A stretch of DNA of 64,000 nucleotides, from assembly GCF_000145275.1 (NCBI RefSeq), contig NC_014393.1:3224001-3288000 (forward strand), written 5' to 3'. Origin of the DNA: Clostridium cellulovorans 743B. GTDB lineage: Bacteria > Bacillota > Clostridia > Clostridiales > Clostridiaceae. Position numbers and translations under genes: made by a program. The first letter of the stretch is position 1, and each line of letters opens with the position of its first letter. This document shows positions 1 to 8,557 of this stretch, in pieces. The notes beneath the pieces were generated by a model that saw nothing but the letters and a program-made list of their open reading frames with translations, was not told where the DNA came from and did no database searches.

Positions 1-386
1 TTTCTAGGATTGGTTTTATTGATAAATATAATTTCCCTACCTTTTAGAAAATCAGGAACTACTTCATGAAAATTTTTATCAAATGAAACTAATATATACT
101 TGTTAGAATTTGATTCTATTTCCGAGATAATATATTGATATTCCTGGCCAACTCCTCCAATAAATTTATCAGCCTTTCTTTTGTACTCTTTTGATAGAAC
201 TACTATAACTTTATCTGCCGCCTTAAAATTTTTAGCCATCATTTTTGGAAAATTAATTGCATTTTCTTTTTGTATATACATTACATCACATGTAGCTTCA
301 TATCCATTTTTTCTTAAGTCGTTAACAAATCTTAAAACATTATAATCAGGTTCTTCATGAATCCAAGAATAACTTACAAAAATCAT
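1..386 (-). CDS. SEFIR (TIR-like) domain protein, C-terminal part beyond window
   Basis: The reading frame opens with ATG at 386 and runs off the left edge, giving about 128 residues. It starts MIFVSYSW and later has ADKVIVVLSKEY and GGVGQEY. This is the pattern of SEFIR domains: FISYSW at the N-terminus, an AD-V-VV-S-Y strand, then GGVG-E. SEFIR domains are relatives of TIR domains. In bacteria some degrade NAD and act as single-protein abortive-infection effectors; others are signalling adaptors. Only the N-terminal domain is visible, so the effector or sensor part that would fix the role is outside the window. It is divergent from the XRE gene at 691, in a stretch rich in defence and phage remnants. 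Domain call fairly sure; a defence role is inferred. Confidence 0.75.
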   Translation of the reverse strand, partial: MIFVSYSWIHEEPDYNVLRFVNDLRKNGYEATCDVMYIQKENAINFPKMMAKNFKAADKVIVVLSKEYKRKADKFIGGVGQEYQYIISEIESNSNKYILVSFDKNFHEVVPDFLKGREIIFINKTNPR

Positions 387-690
387 ATTATCACTCTCTT
401 AAATATAATGATTTTTTAAATAAATATATATATTTTTTTTATATTTACTTAAATAAAGATTCTACATGAAACTTATTTTTTGAATAATTGTATAAATATT
501 TATATAGCTTCATTAATGAAACACTTATATTAATATACTTATTTAATTTTATGCTGACATATATAGGGTATACATCTTCTTATAAAAATTTTTTCTCCAA
601 AATAAAAGTGTTACTAGCCAACACTAACTTTAATTCCTTAAGTAAATCTGAACTTTTCATCTTCAATTTTAGCAAATACAAAAATATGTT
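387..690. other. AT-rich divergent intergenic region
   Basis: Separates the SEFIR gene from the XRE regulator gene. It is very AT-rich and must hold both promoters, but no -35/-10 pair stands out enough to call. An open frame at 488-694 needs a TTG start, lacks a ribosome binding site and has a low-complexity product; it is not accepted as a gene. Confidence 0.5.
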
Positions 691-1089
691 ATGAACATCG
701 GTGAAAAAATAAAACAATATAGAAACTTAGCTGGATTATCAATAAGAGTATTAGCTGCTAAAGCTGATATTTCTAAATCGACGCTAGGTGATATCGAGAA
801 TGGTAAAACTAACACCTCAGTTAAAACTATAACTAGTATAGCTGAAGCGTTAAATGTTGATGTTAATATCTTAATGAATGCAGAGGCTACTGATGATAAC
901 GAAACACCTCTTCCAAAAATATTAGATGTGAAAACAGCTATGGATCTGATTCTTGCTCAACCTGGATTAATGTTAAACGGTGAAATGCTATCTAACGATA
1001 GTAAGATTGCTTTAGCAAATGCTCTGCAACTTGGACTTCAATATGCTGAGCAAATGCAAAAGAAAGAAAAAGAACTAAACCAAAAATAG
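691..1089 (+). CDS. XRE-family (Cro/CI-type) transcriptional regulator
   Basis: A 132-residue protein with an N-terminal helix-turn-helix of the lambda Cro/CI type, about residues 5-60. Visible motifs are AGLSIRVLAAKADIS, STLGDIENGK and IAEALNVDVNILM. The C-terminal half is charged and not recognised. The frame is closed by a stop at 670-672, so ATG 691 is the first possible start; the ribosome binding site is poor. It is followed after 34 bases by a decayed ImmA/IrrE protease gene. XRE plus ImmA/IrrE pairs control phage and ICE genes: the protease cleaves the repressor on damage. With the protease broken, this repressor would have lost its usual switch. The regulator call is firm; its target is unknown. 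Confidence 0.85.
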   Translation: MNIGEKIKQYRNLAGLSIRVLAAKADISKSTLGDIENGKTNTSVKTITSIAEALNVDVNILMNAEATDDNETPLPKILDVKTAMDLILAQPGLMLNGEMLSNDSKIALANALQLGLQYAEQMQKKEKELNQK

Positions 1090-1123
1090 CTTAACTTAGA
1101 AATAAGTTGGGAGGCCCATACAT

Positions 1124-1645
1124 ATGATAAAGAAAATTGTAGATGCTTTAAATTATGCTTATCCGTCTGGATAAGTTCTTCTAAGCTTCATATATAAAAA
1201 TCTTCAATAGTAAAAGTAATTCCTTTGAAGCTAAGAATCACTTTATTCGACTTCTGATCCTTTTGAGTTATGTGAGTATCTTAATATTAAACTTATAACA
1301 AGTGATTTAGGAGATGAAATTAAAGGTTTTTTTCAAAGAACTGAGAATGGATATGAGATAGTTCATATTAATTCAAAATTGCCTGAGGAAGAAAAGAAAT
1401 ATATTTGTGCTCACGAGCTTGGCCACGCACTTCTTCATACTGAAATGTCTATCAGCTTTTTTATTGAGAATAGCTTACAAGTTAAGAATAAGTATGAAAT
1501 TGAAGCTGACAAATTTGCCGCTGAGCTTTTGATTGGTGATAATATCAATGATATTGATTGTTCTGAATTGAACGTTGAACAGATATGTAGTTCTCTTTGT
1601 GTTCCTGTGAAATTGATGAAGTATAAGTTTAATTTGGATATGTAA
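1124..1645 (+). pseudogene. ImmA/IrrE-family metallopeptidase, decayed
   Basis: The C-terminal part carries the zinc protease signature AHELGHALLHTE (HEXXH) and EIEADKFAAELL, which supplies the third ligand region. These define the ImmA/IrrE (Peptidase_M78) family, whose members cleave phage or ICE repressors. An ATG at 1124 begins a frame in phase with this part, but stops occur at 1172, 1208 and several places up to about 1237. From there on the sequence reads coherently (STSDPFELCEYLN onward) through to the TAA at 1643. The conserved part alone could only start at a weak TTG (1379) inside the domain. The N-terminal 40 or so residues are therefore destroyed. It follows the XRE gene, as expected for the pair. 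Confidence 0.8.
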
Positions 1646-1703
1646 AGTAAAACAAGGATACTTGTCCATATTTAAGACAGTATCCCTGTCCCCAAATCAG
1701 GCT

Positions 1704-1946
1704 TTATTTAAAATCCTCATTTATTAAAGTTTCTATACCTTTTTAAAATTTATTCCATACTTTGGAATATGCATTATTTCCTTCACTCTCAAAGGTATAC
1801 TTGTCAGTAATCAACTTAACCGACCAACCAGTTCTATCGATAATCGTTTCCTTGGATTGGTACTGTTTCTCCCAATCTTATATACTTAATTCATAAAGCT
1901 TATATATAAATTCTCTAAGTTCACGCTCATTTAAAGTAACTTTTTC
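1704..1946 (-). pseudogene. Degraded gene remnant of unknown family
   Basis: Reading the minus strand from about 1946 to 1704 gives one coherent frame broken only by two in-frame TAA codons. Readable pieces are TLNERELREFIYKLYEL, then DRTGWSVKLITDKYTF with ESEGNNAYSKVWNKF, then a final INEDFK before a stop at 1704. The tryptophan-, glycine- and asparagine-containing pattern looks like real protein, not chance translation, but I cannot name the family. It resembles small hypothetical proteins of clostridia whose C-terminus has a G-N-AYP-W pattern. It lies between other decayed genes. Confidence 0.4.
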
Positions 1947-2260
1947 CTACGACTAAATCCATACTCATACTACTTTCCGATTTTAGAAAAACTCCTTAAA
2001 ATTGCTGAAAGGCCCTGCATGATTTGCAAATCCTTTCAATTTCGAAGTTCGAAAACAATTTTTTTTTTCATTCCATCTATAATTATTAGTATGATTTATT
2101 TTCACTATTCTGTAAACATAGTTTCTATATATGGATAAAGATCACACAGAAGAGTATTACCAGTTCTATCATAAATTTTATATTACTATTTATAAATTAC
2201 ATAGCTATTTTCACTTTTCCTGGAAAATCTTATTTTCCCCGGAGGTGTTAGTTAGGAGGA

Positions 2261-2594
2261 ATGACTGACTTGCTAAAGCCTAAAATAGGTGAGAACAAAT
2301 TTGGTGGTGAATCTATAACCTATGAAGGTGTTGATTCCACTAAGAAATGGGGACGTCTAGAAAGCTGTGGTCCAAAATTTGTAGAAAATATTGTACAAGC
2401 CATTAGTCGTGATATCCTAATAAACGCATTGTACACCTGCTCTCATTGCTTTATCGTTGGACATTAATTATTGAATGCTGCCAAGATTTAGACCATAATG
2501 CAATCTGTGATTAAATGGGGAGTAGCCCTTCTTGATTACCAAGTATTTACTACGTGCCGATGATTATGAAACAGAATTTTATAAGAAAGACTAG
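2261..2594 (+). pseudogene. Remnant of phage family-A DNA polymerase (C-terminal part)
   Basis: The frame from 2261 reads KIGENKFGGESITYEG, KKWGRLESCGPKFVENI and VQAISRDIL, then SHCFIVGH before a stop at 2465. This matches the finger/palm segment of phage-type DNA polymerase I, where the text normally continues as SHCFIVGH-VHDE. After the stop, the frame GAA TGC TGC CAA GAT TTA GAC still reads like polymerase, then breaks. A final stretch in another frame reads LLRADDYETEFYKKD and ends with TAG at 2592, which is the usual C-terminus (RADGYE-FYKKD). So only about the last 110 codons survive, with a stop, small losses and a frameshift. It is evidence of an old prophage or phage-derived element here. 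Confidence 0.75.
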
Positions 2595-2596
2595 AG

Positions 2597-2642
2597 AAAA
2601 GGCAACAGCGTTGATTAGTTTGAACCAGTGCTGTTGCCTTTT
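2597..2642. terminator. Bidirectional terminator after res
   Basis: A perfect inverted repeat, AAAAGGCAACAGC at 2597-2609 and its complement at 2630-2642, with T-runs on both strands. It sits 52 bases beyond the stop of the minus-strand res gene, so it ends the restriction operon. It also terminates plus-strand reading out of the polymerase remnant. Confidence 0.85.
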
Positions 2643-2693
2643 ATTCATATTTAAAATTAATCCGTCAAATATATGTTTGTCAGTGGACTTCAT

Positions 2694-5579
2694 TTAGTAA
2701 TTACAAAAAAAGCCATCGGTGTCGAAGATATGGTCAAGTTCGTCATTGGTCATAGTATGAGACACTTTATCGCGGATGGAGCTTTTGGACATATCCAAAC
2801 GTTTAAGCTTATTCTTACCAGCAGCATCCTTGCTCATTCGAATTAGCTGAATTCGACCTACACCTGGATTCTGTCTTGCATATTCTGCAAATCCCTTTGC
2901 TTTACCAAGATTATCCTTAAAATCAGGATTATGCGGCTCAAGAAGATCGATAACATATCCCAGACGATCATCTTTTCTAACAACAATAAAATCTGGAAAT
3001 GTTGGCTTTGTTTCTCCATCGATTTCATATGGGATACAAAGTGCCCATGAAGCTCTGGATGGATTGCGAATCCAACATACAAAATCGTCTCTTCTTTCTT
3101 CTTCCTCAATTACACCGGCTTCCCAGGTGTTTAGTTTTAACTTAGCCATTCCTGTAGTGTTATTAACAAACAGATGATTCATATATTTCTTTCCGCCATC
3201 TTCGTGTGGAACTTGGATGGTTTCCGGCAAGCGGAAATTGTGCTTACTTACGACATCGCCATCAGAAACAATATTATCATACTGTCTACGGATTTTGTCT
3301 GAGTCGACAGTTGCAATGTATCTGCGATAATCGTCATTTAAACCATGGAATCGCTTTTGTGCATAGTTGTGTAACCTGTTCATACACTCGTCGTCTGCAA
3401 CAAACAAAATAACATCTACTTTGAAAGCACTTGGATTATTAATATCCATGTATTTGTTTCCATATACCATACCAATTCCTTCATTGCCCAGCTTAACATT
3501 AGCAACTCTAAATTGTCTATCTATATCAGTATCTGTTGTAGTAAACAGATCATGCACTGAGTAGTTGTCTACAGTTTCTCCAAATGCATCAAAAATCTGT
3601 GTTGCTAGCTTAAATTCCTTAACCTGAAGTACAAGGTCATCGTAGGCACCTTGCATTTTCAAGTTTTCTACATAGTCATGTATCATTTGAGCAATTTCTG
3701 ATTGAACTTCTCGAATAGCCTCACGATGTAAACCGGACATTGTAAGCAGATGCGCCATTTTATACAACGAGTTCAGGTAGTTGCTAATACGAACAGCTCT
3801 GATTGTATAGGACAGTAACCCCGCATCATTTATGAATTTCATTATAGCTTCGCGATCGAATAAATCTTCTGGGATATCCTCCTGATCAACTTCGTCTGCC
3901 ATTGCAGCCTCCGTAATTGTATTAGGGTTCTCGGTTTTAGCTTTTGGTGAACCAATCTGACTATGGTCATCTGTTTTCTGTGGCTCTGATGCCGGTTGCG
4001 CGCTTTGATTATGTTCCTGCATATCACAAGCAAAAGAACTAGTTTCATTCGCAACATCACCTATACCAGAAGTTGTTTCAACAGCACTCTTGTCATACTG
4101 GATATCCACAGCAGGAGTTTCATTAACCTGTCCACTAAACATATTCATCGTCAATTGACCAGGAACAGGAGCATTTTCCTTTTTCTTTCTCGGTTTGACA
4201 GTTAATGTTTCAAATCTCTTACTCGTTATAGATTCACCATAGATATCCGTTGGAATATTTCCGCCTTCTGCACTTTGCAAAGCTTCGACAACATCCTTAA
4301 CAGTGCTTTCGTTGAAGTATGGCAAATAAAGATGCACATCATTCAAAACATCATCAACTTGAATATGCATCTGCATAGGAGTTCTTACCATCCGTCCAAG
4401 TATCTGAGCGATATATGTGGCATCATTTGCGTGCTTGAATGACATCATGGTTTCTGCACGAGGGCAATCCCATCCTGTGGATAAATTCTCTTTAAAGAAC
4501 ACAACTCGGATATTTCTGTCGTCTGAAATACGCGAAGGCTCTTCATAGCGCACTTCAATTCCGTTTATTGGTATGGAAGCGTTTGTTTGACCAAAGGTAT
4601 GTACAACTTGTCCTGTTTTAAATCGGAAACCTATTCGTTCTTCAATTTTCTGCAGGCAGTCATCTAAATCCGTATCCGATATTTTATTTCCGCTACCATT
4701 CAATACTTGTATTACAAAAATCGGATTTACATAAGCATAATGCTGCTCGTAGCAATACTGATGCCAGTGGTCCCATTTTTCCTTCCAGTCATCTGCAGCA
4801 GCCTGTAAAATAGCCATGTCCCTATTCACAGAGCCTTCTTCCGGATAAGTTATAACAATTCGTTCCTTCAGTAGTCCGGATGCTCGCACCTCATCTGCCG
4901 AAACAACAGATTTGTGGATGGTAGAAGATGTCCCTTCAACCAACGTATTAAATCGCTGTGTCGTAGCAGACATTCCAATTACCACCGGCACAGATGGAAT
5001 TTTGTCCTCATCACTGCCTTTGATAAATTTTTGCATAATGGTAGTCGCTTTTCCGGCCTCACTGCCTTGCATACCGCGATGAGCTTCATCAATGATGAAG
5101 TAGAGGCGATCACTTTTCTCATGGACAGTATTAGCCAAAGTCTCCCAAATGTTATAGGTTCTTCCGTCACCATTTTTTGTAAGATTAGATGTCTTTGAGA
5201 GTTTTTGTGTATTCAGAAAATAGATATGCCCATCTTCAAAGAATTCTTTATCGAAAGAGTCCTCAGTGACAGTCACACACTGGCCAAGACGAATTTTATC
5301 TGCCTTGGAATCTATCTTCAATTTTGACTGTTCATTAAGCTGTGGCGAATCGGATAGCCAGATTACCACAGCATTTTGCTGCTCTGAATAATTCTCATCA
5401 CCAAAGAAAATACTTTCAATCAGCGAAGCCATAATAATTGTTTTTCCTGCACCTGTAGGCGCAGTAAAGGAAACTACCTGTGGTGCATGTGTCCTATGGT
5501 AGCTGCCTAGTGCCTCTGCTGTCTTCATACGAATATCAGCAAGGGCACTTTTTTGGAATGGAAATAATTCTACTTTCAT
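2694..5579 (-). CDS. res: Type III restriction enzyme Res subunit (DEAD/DEAH helicase-nuclease)
   Basis: A 961-residue protein of normal Res length. The superfamily-2 helicase motor is in the N-terminal half: Walker A APTGAGKT (about residue 60), DEAH box IIDEAHRG, motif III SATT and motif VI QILGRMVRTP. The C-terminus holds the nuclease region with FPDFIVV and VIDLLEPHNPDF followed by GKAKGF, as in other type III Res subunits. Res cuts DNA only in complex with Mod after ATP-driven search for two head-to-head unmethylated sites. It starts 2 bases after the mod stop with ribosome site GGGAGG, so the two are co-translated. A low-complexity insert (about 460-580) between motor and nuclease is long and Q/E/T-rich. 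If Mod is off, Res is expected to be inactive too. Confidence 0.93.
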   Translation of the reverse strand: MKVELFPFQKSALADIRMKTAEALGSYHRTHAPQVVSFTAPTGAGKTIIMASLIESIFFGDENYSEQQNAVVIWLSDSPQLNEQSKLKIDSKADKIRLGQCVTVTEDSFDKEFFEDGHIYFLNTQKLSKTSNLTKNGDGRTYNIWETLANTVHEKSDRLYFIIDEAHRGMQGSEAGKATTIMQKFIKGSDEDKIPSVPVVIGMSATTQRFNTLVEGTSSTIHKSVVSADEVRASGLLKERIVITYPEEGSVNRDMAILQAAADDWKEKWDHWHQYCYEQHYAYVNPIFVIQVLNGSGNKISDTDLDDCLQKIEERIGFRFKTGQVVHTFGQTNASIPINGIEVRYEEPSRISDDRNIRVVFFKENLSTGWDCPRAETMMSFKHANDATYIAQILGRMVRTPMQMHIQVDDVLNDVHLYLPYFNESTVKDVVEALQSAEGGNIPTDIYGESITSKRFETLTVKPRKKKENAPVPGQLTMNMFSGQVNETPAVDIQYDKSAVETTSGIGDVANETSSFACDMQEHNQSAQPASEPQKTDDHSQIGSPKAKTENPNTITEAAMADEVDQEDIPEDLFDREAIMKFINDAGLLSYTIRAVRISNYLNSLYKMAHLLTMSGLHREAIREVQSEIAQMIHDYVENLKMQGAYDDLVLQVKEFKLATQIFDAFGETVDNYSVHDLFTTTDTDIDRQFRVANVKLGNEGIGMVYGNKYMDINNPSAFKVDVILFVADDECMNRLHNYAQKRFHGLNDDYRRYIATVDSDKIRRQYDNIVSDGDVVSKHNFRLPETIQVPHEDGGKKYMNHLFVNNTTGMAKLKLNTWEAGVIEEEERRDDFVCWIRNPSRASWALCIPYEIDGETKPTFPDFIVVRKDDRLGYVIDLLEPHNPDFKDNLGKAKGFAEYARQNPGVGRIQLIRMSKDAAGKNKLKRLDMSKSSIRDKVSHTMTNDELDHIFDTDGFFCNY

Positions 5580-5581
5580 GG

Positions 5582-7778
5582 TTACCTCCCTATATTGATA
5601 CGGAAATTATCTAAATAGTCTCTGTAAAGCTGATAGCAGTCCTTATTTTCGTATGTGCGAATCATCTCTCGATAGGCACTTTCAGAGTCTGTCACAATAA
5701 AAACAGTTTTAATTTCCGGATATCCCGTCAACTTAGCGTCGAATTCTGAATAGTAAATTTCATCAATTAAGACTGCCAGCTCGTTTTGAGGCAGAATTAA
5801 CATACCAGGTAAATCCCCAGTATCCAACACCGGACATTTCCCAACAGCGCCGCCCTTCATCCAGAGAACAGGGATGAGCTCCTTAAATTGTCTACCAAGA
5901 GCAATTGATGTTTTATCAAGAAAACTCAGTTTAAAGAATGCTGCATTTGTTAGAAAACCATCGCTCATTTTAACCCCTGTTAATTCTGGATAAACTTGTG
6001 TTTTTTTCTTTAAAAATACTGTTTTCATTTTGTTTTTGCCGTTGTCATCAAGTATACTAACTTTTTCACTATAGAACTCTTCCTTAGTTATTTCATAGCT
6101 ACCTTGGAGTTTCTTGCCATTTACGTCTACACCTTTAATACTACAAACCGTTCTTGGCCATGTAACATATCGCGCTATCCCATATCTTTCCCAAGAATCT
6201 TCTCCGGGATGTTTACCTTCTTCCTCCAAGTTTTTTGCTTCTGCTTCCGACACTTCATTGTTTGTTACCATAATACATCTTCGGTGTCCATCGTCCATTT
6301 CATTGAGCAAATTTACTGCGTGCAATGTTGTTCCTGATCCTGCAAAAAAATCGACCACTAATGCTTGAGGTTTCCCAGACAAATAAATACGCAGCGCATC
6401 TAATACACTATACAAAGATTTTGGGAAAGAAAACCTTTTTTCTCCAAGCATTTTACCAATTAATTTTGTTCCATATGCGTTAGCATCATAGTGCGTTTCC
6501 TTCCAAGCTGTCGGCTTCTGATGCTCGCTTCCATTAGGAAGCGTAATTATTTTTGTTCCATCTTCGTTTACTCCTGAAACATTGTATTCGCCAGATAGAG
6601 CCTTTTTTATACTCGGCATTGTTACGTATGCGAAATTATAAGGTTGATATTTATTTTTTCCTTTTGAAACTCTAACACATCCATTCTCTATGGCGTATTT
6701 TAGACTTTCTCCAGTAAGTCCCCAGTTCATATGTTTCCCATCTTCTCTGATTGGAAATACTGCAACAGCACCATCTATTTTTTTTGCGTCAGATAAGGGT
6801 TGCTCTGGAGAAAGCGCCGAACCAATTTCCACAATTCTTTCTGTTTTTATATTTACATATATCGGATAAAACTGCTGTGTACCACCTTTTGTAGTGCCAC
6901 GTGCCGATTCCACATCACTACGTCTTAAATATGGCCATCTAATTTCTTCTGCTGAATCATTATTTCTATCTGGAATTGTGGTTGCACTTCCCATATAAAC
7001 AAGAATAAGATATTCATCTACTTGAGACAATCTACCTACTCTTGCTTTTCCTTTGGGGTTAATAAACATATCAACTATTTGTAAATTGCATTCAGAAAAT
7101 ATTGATTCAATCAGAACTCTTAGATGACATAATTCAATATCGTCGATTGTAATCATTAAAATGGAATCATCCGGATTTAATAATTTCTTTGCTAATTTTA
7201 AACGTTTTTCCATCATGGAAAGCCACTTACTATGTCGATACGCATCGGAACTATCAACATAATCATTATTGTACTTCCAATCTCTCGCCCCAGTGTTATA
7301 TGGAGGGTCTATATATACAATCAACTTTCCCGGTATAAAGATATTCAAGAAGTTGAAGGGCGTGGTAATTATCTGCTTCAATCAACGTATGCCACAAGTT
7401 ACTATCCGGAGCATTTTCAACATAATCCATTAGCTTCAATGTCGGATAAATAGGTTCTCCAAACTCAGCAATTACGACTAACTCATTCAATAAAATGGTT
7501 TTCTTTTCATGGGTCTCTCTATGGTCGCACAGGGCTTCTGCGCCATCAATCTTTATCACGACGTAAAAGTCGTTTACCTTGCCGTTCTTCAAAGAGACCT
7601 TTGATCCTACACGAATAGGAACATCGTATAGCGTAGTACACTCTGGCAGATGGTCTTCGAATACCAATCCAAATTTCTTCTGCTTTACTAATTTATTCGT
7701 TTCCTTCAGAATTCGATCCCTAAGTGCAGGATCTTCAATCTGCTGGATTAAGTCTTGTAATAATGCCACAGCGTTCAC
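5582..7778 (-). pseudogene. mod: Type III DNA N6-adenine methyltransferase Mod, split by a frameshift
   Basis: Two overlapping frames together make one Mod protein of about 732 residues. The first (GTG at 7778 to a stop at 7296) carries the N-terminal domain and ends NYHALQLLEYL-TGKVDCIY followed by nonsense. The second (to 5582) enters with YIDPPYNTG, the catalytic motif IV, and continues with the SAM-binding motif DFFAGSGTT. Motif IV before motif I makes it a beta-class N6-adenine methyltransferase. The break is at 7310-7317 in (TA)4: one extra TA would give CIYIDPPYNTG and restore the frame. Mod methylates the host site and gives Res its specificity. The start, one base after the radical SAM stop, implies coupling. 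As written the gene is off, unless phase variation, frameshifting or a sequence error explains it. Confidence 0.88.
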
Positions 7779-7779
7779 C

Positions 7780-8556
7780 TCATTCTTCAGTAATTGTCTT
7801 GTCTTTTATATGATATCGAATACCACGTTCTTCGCAGAAATGTATCACTTCTGCTGCTTGTTGGTTATAGAAAACTTTATGGCCTTTGTAGGCATTGGCT
7901 TCCTTACTGTAATTTGTACGACCAAAAATAATCTTATCCACAAAAGCGACAGCCTCCAGTAGACCGTATAAATCCTGCTCTAGCATATTTGGTGTAGGAT
8001 ATGGCTCCATACTTATCCAAGTGTTGCATCCGGCGTCGTGAAGTGCACGCAAAGCAGATAAACGTTCTTTGTAAGGTGCTGCACCAGGCTCCATCTTTTC
8101 TCTATACGTTTCATCCAAGGATATCAAAGTAATACCATATTCATTTTCTTTGGGTAACTGCGCTAATTCCATCGGTAGTACACCTTTTGTTAACACAGAA
8201 CACTTTATGCCTGAATTGTTTAATTTTTGAATTGATGCAATTCCCATACGGCTCACTTCATCATATCCATACATGAATGGATCTGTTGTAAAACAAAGCT
8301 GAACAGATTTAATTTTATCCTTTAATCGGGGAATTTCTTTGTCTAACAATTCTAGTGTGTTTTTAACCAGCTTCGGTTTACACCATTCCCCATAGGATTT
8401 AACCACGCCAAATCTTTTTTTCATTGTGTACGCATAACAAGGATATTTACATCCATGCGAACATCCCAACACAAAATTAATTGTGTAATCTCCGTACTCT
8501 ACGCCTGTTTTATAGAGCATAGTCTTTCGTTGTATATATTCCTCTATCTCAGGCAT
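7780..8556 (-). CDS. Three-Cys-motif radical SAM-like protein (TcmP partner)
   Basis: About 258 residues from ATG 8556. The motif GCSHGCKYPCYAYTM has three cysteines spaced C-x3-C-x3-C, followed by YA. This resembles the iron-sulfur site of spore-photoproduct-lyase-like and DUF5131 (Gp37/Gp68) proteins, not the standard CxxxCxxC. Later strands (CFTTDPFMYGY, SVLTKGVLP, ITLISLDE, WISMEPYPTPN) fit a radical SAM TIM barrel. A longer start at 8607 is possible, but ATG 8556 has ribosome site AGGAGAGG at ideal spacing and lies one base after the tcmP stop. Families of this type are found beside TcmP, as here. Substrate unknown; a nucleic-acid modification role in defence is only inferred. Confidence 0.8.
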   Translation of the reverse strand: MPEIEEYIQRKTMLYKTGVEYGDYTINFVLGCSHGCKYPCYAYTMKKRFGVVKSYGEWCKPKLVKNTLELLDKEIPRLKDKIKSVQLCFTTDPFMYGYDEVSRMGIASIQKLNNSGIKCSVLTKGVLPMELAQLPKENEYGITLISLDETYREKMEPGAAPYKERLSALRALHDAGCNTWISMEPYPTPNMLEQDLYGLLEAVAFVDKIIFGRTNYSKEANAYKGHKVFYNQQAAEVIHFCEERGIRYHIKDKTITEE

Positions 8557-8557
8557 T

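Noticed and set aside
488..694. 68-codon plus-strand frame before the XRE gene
   Set aside because: TTG start, no ribosome site, low-complexity product; overlaps the XRE start.
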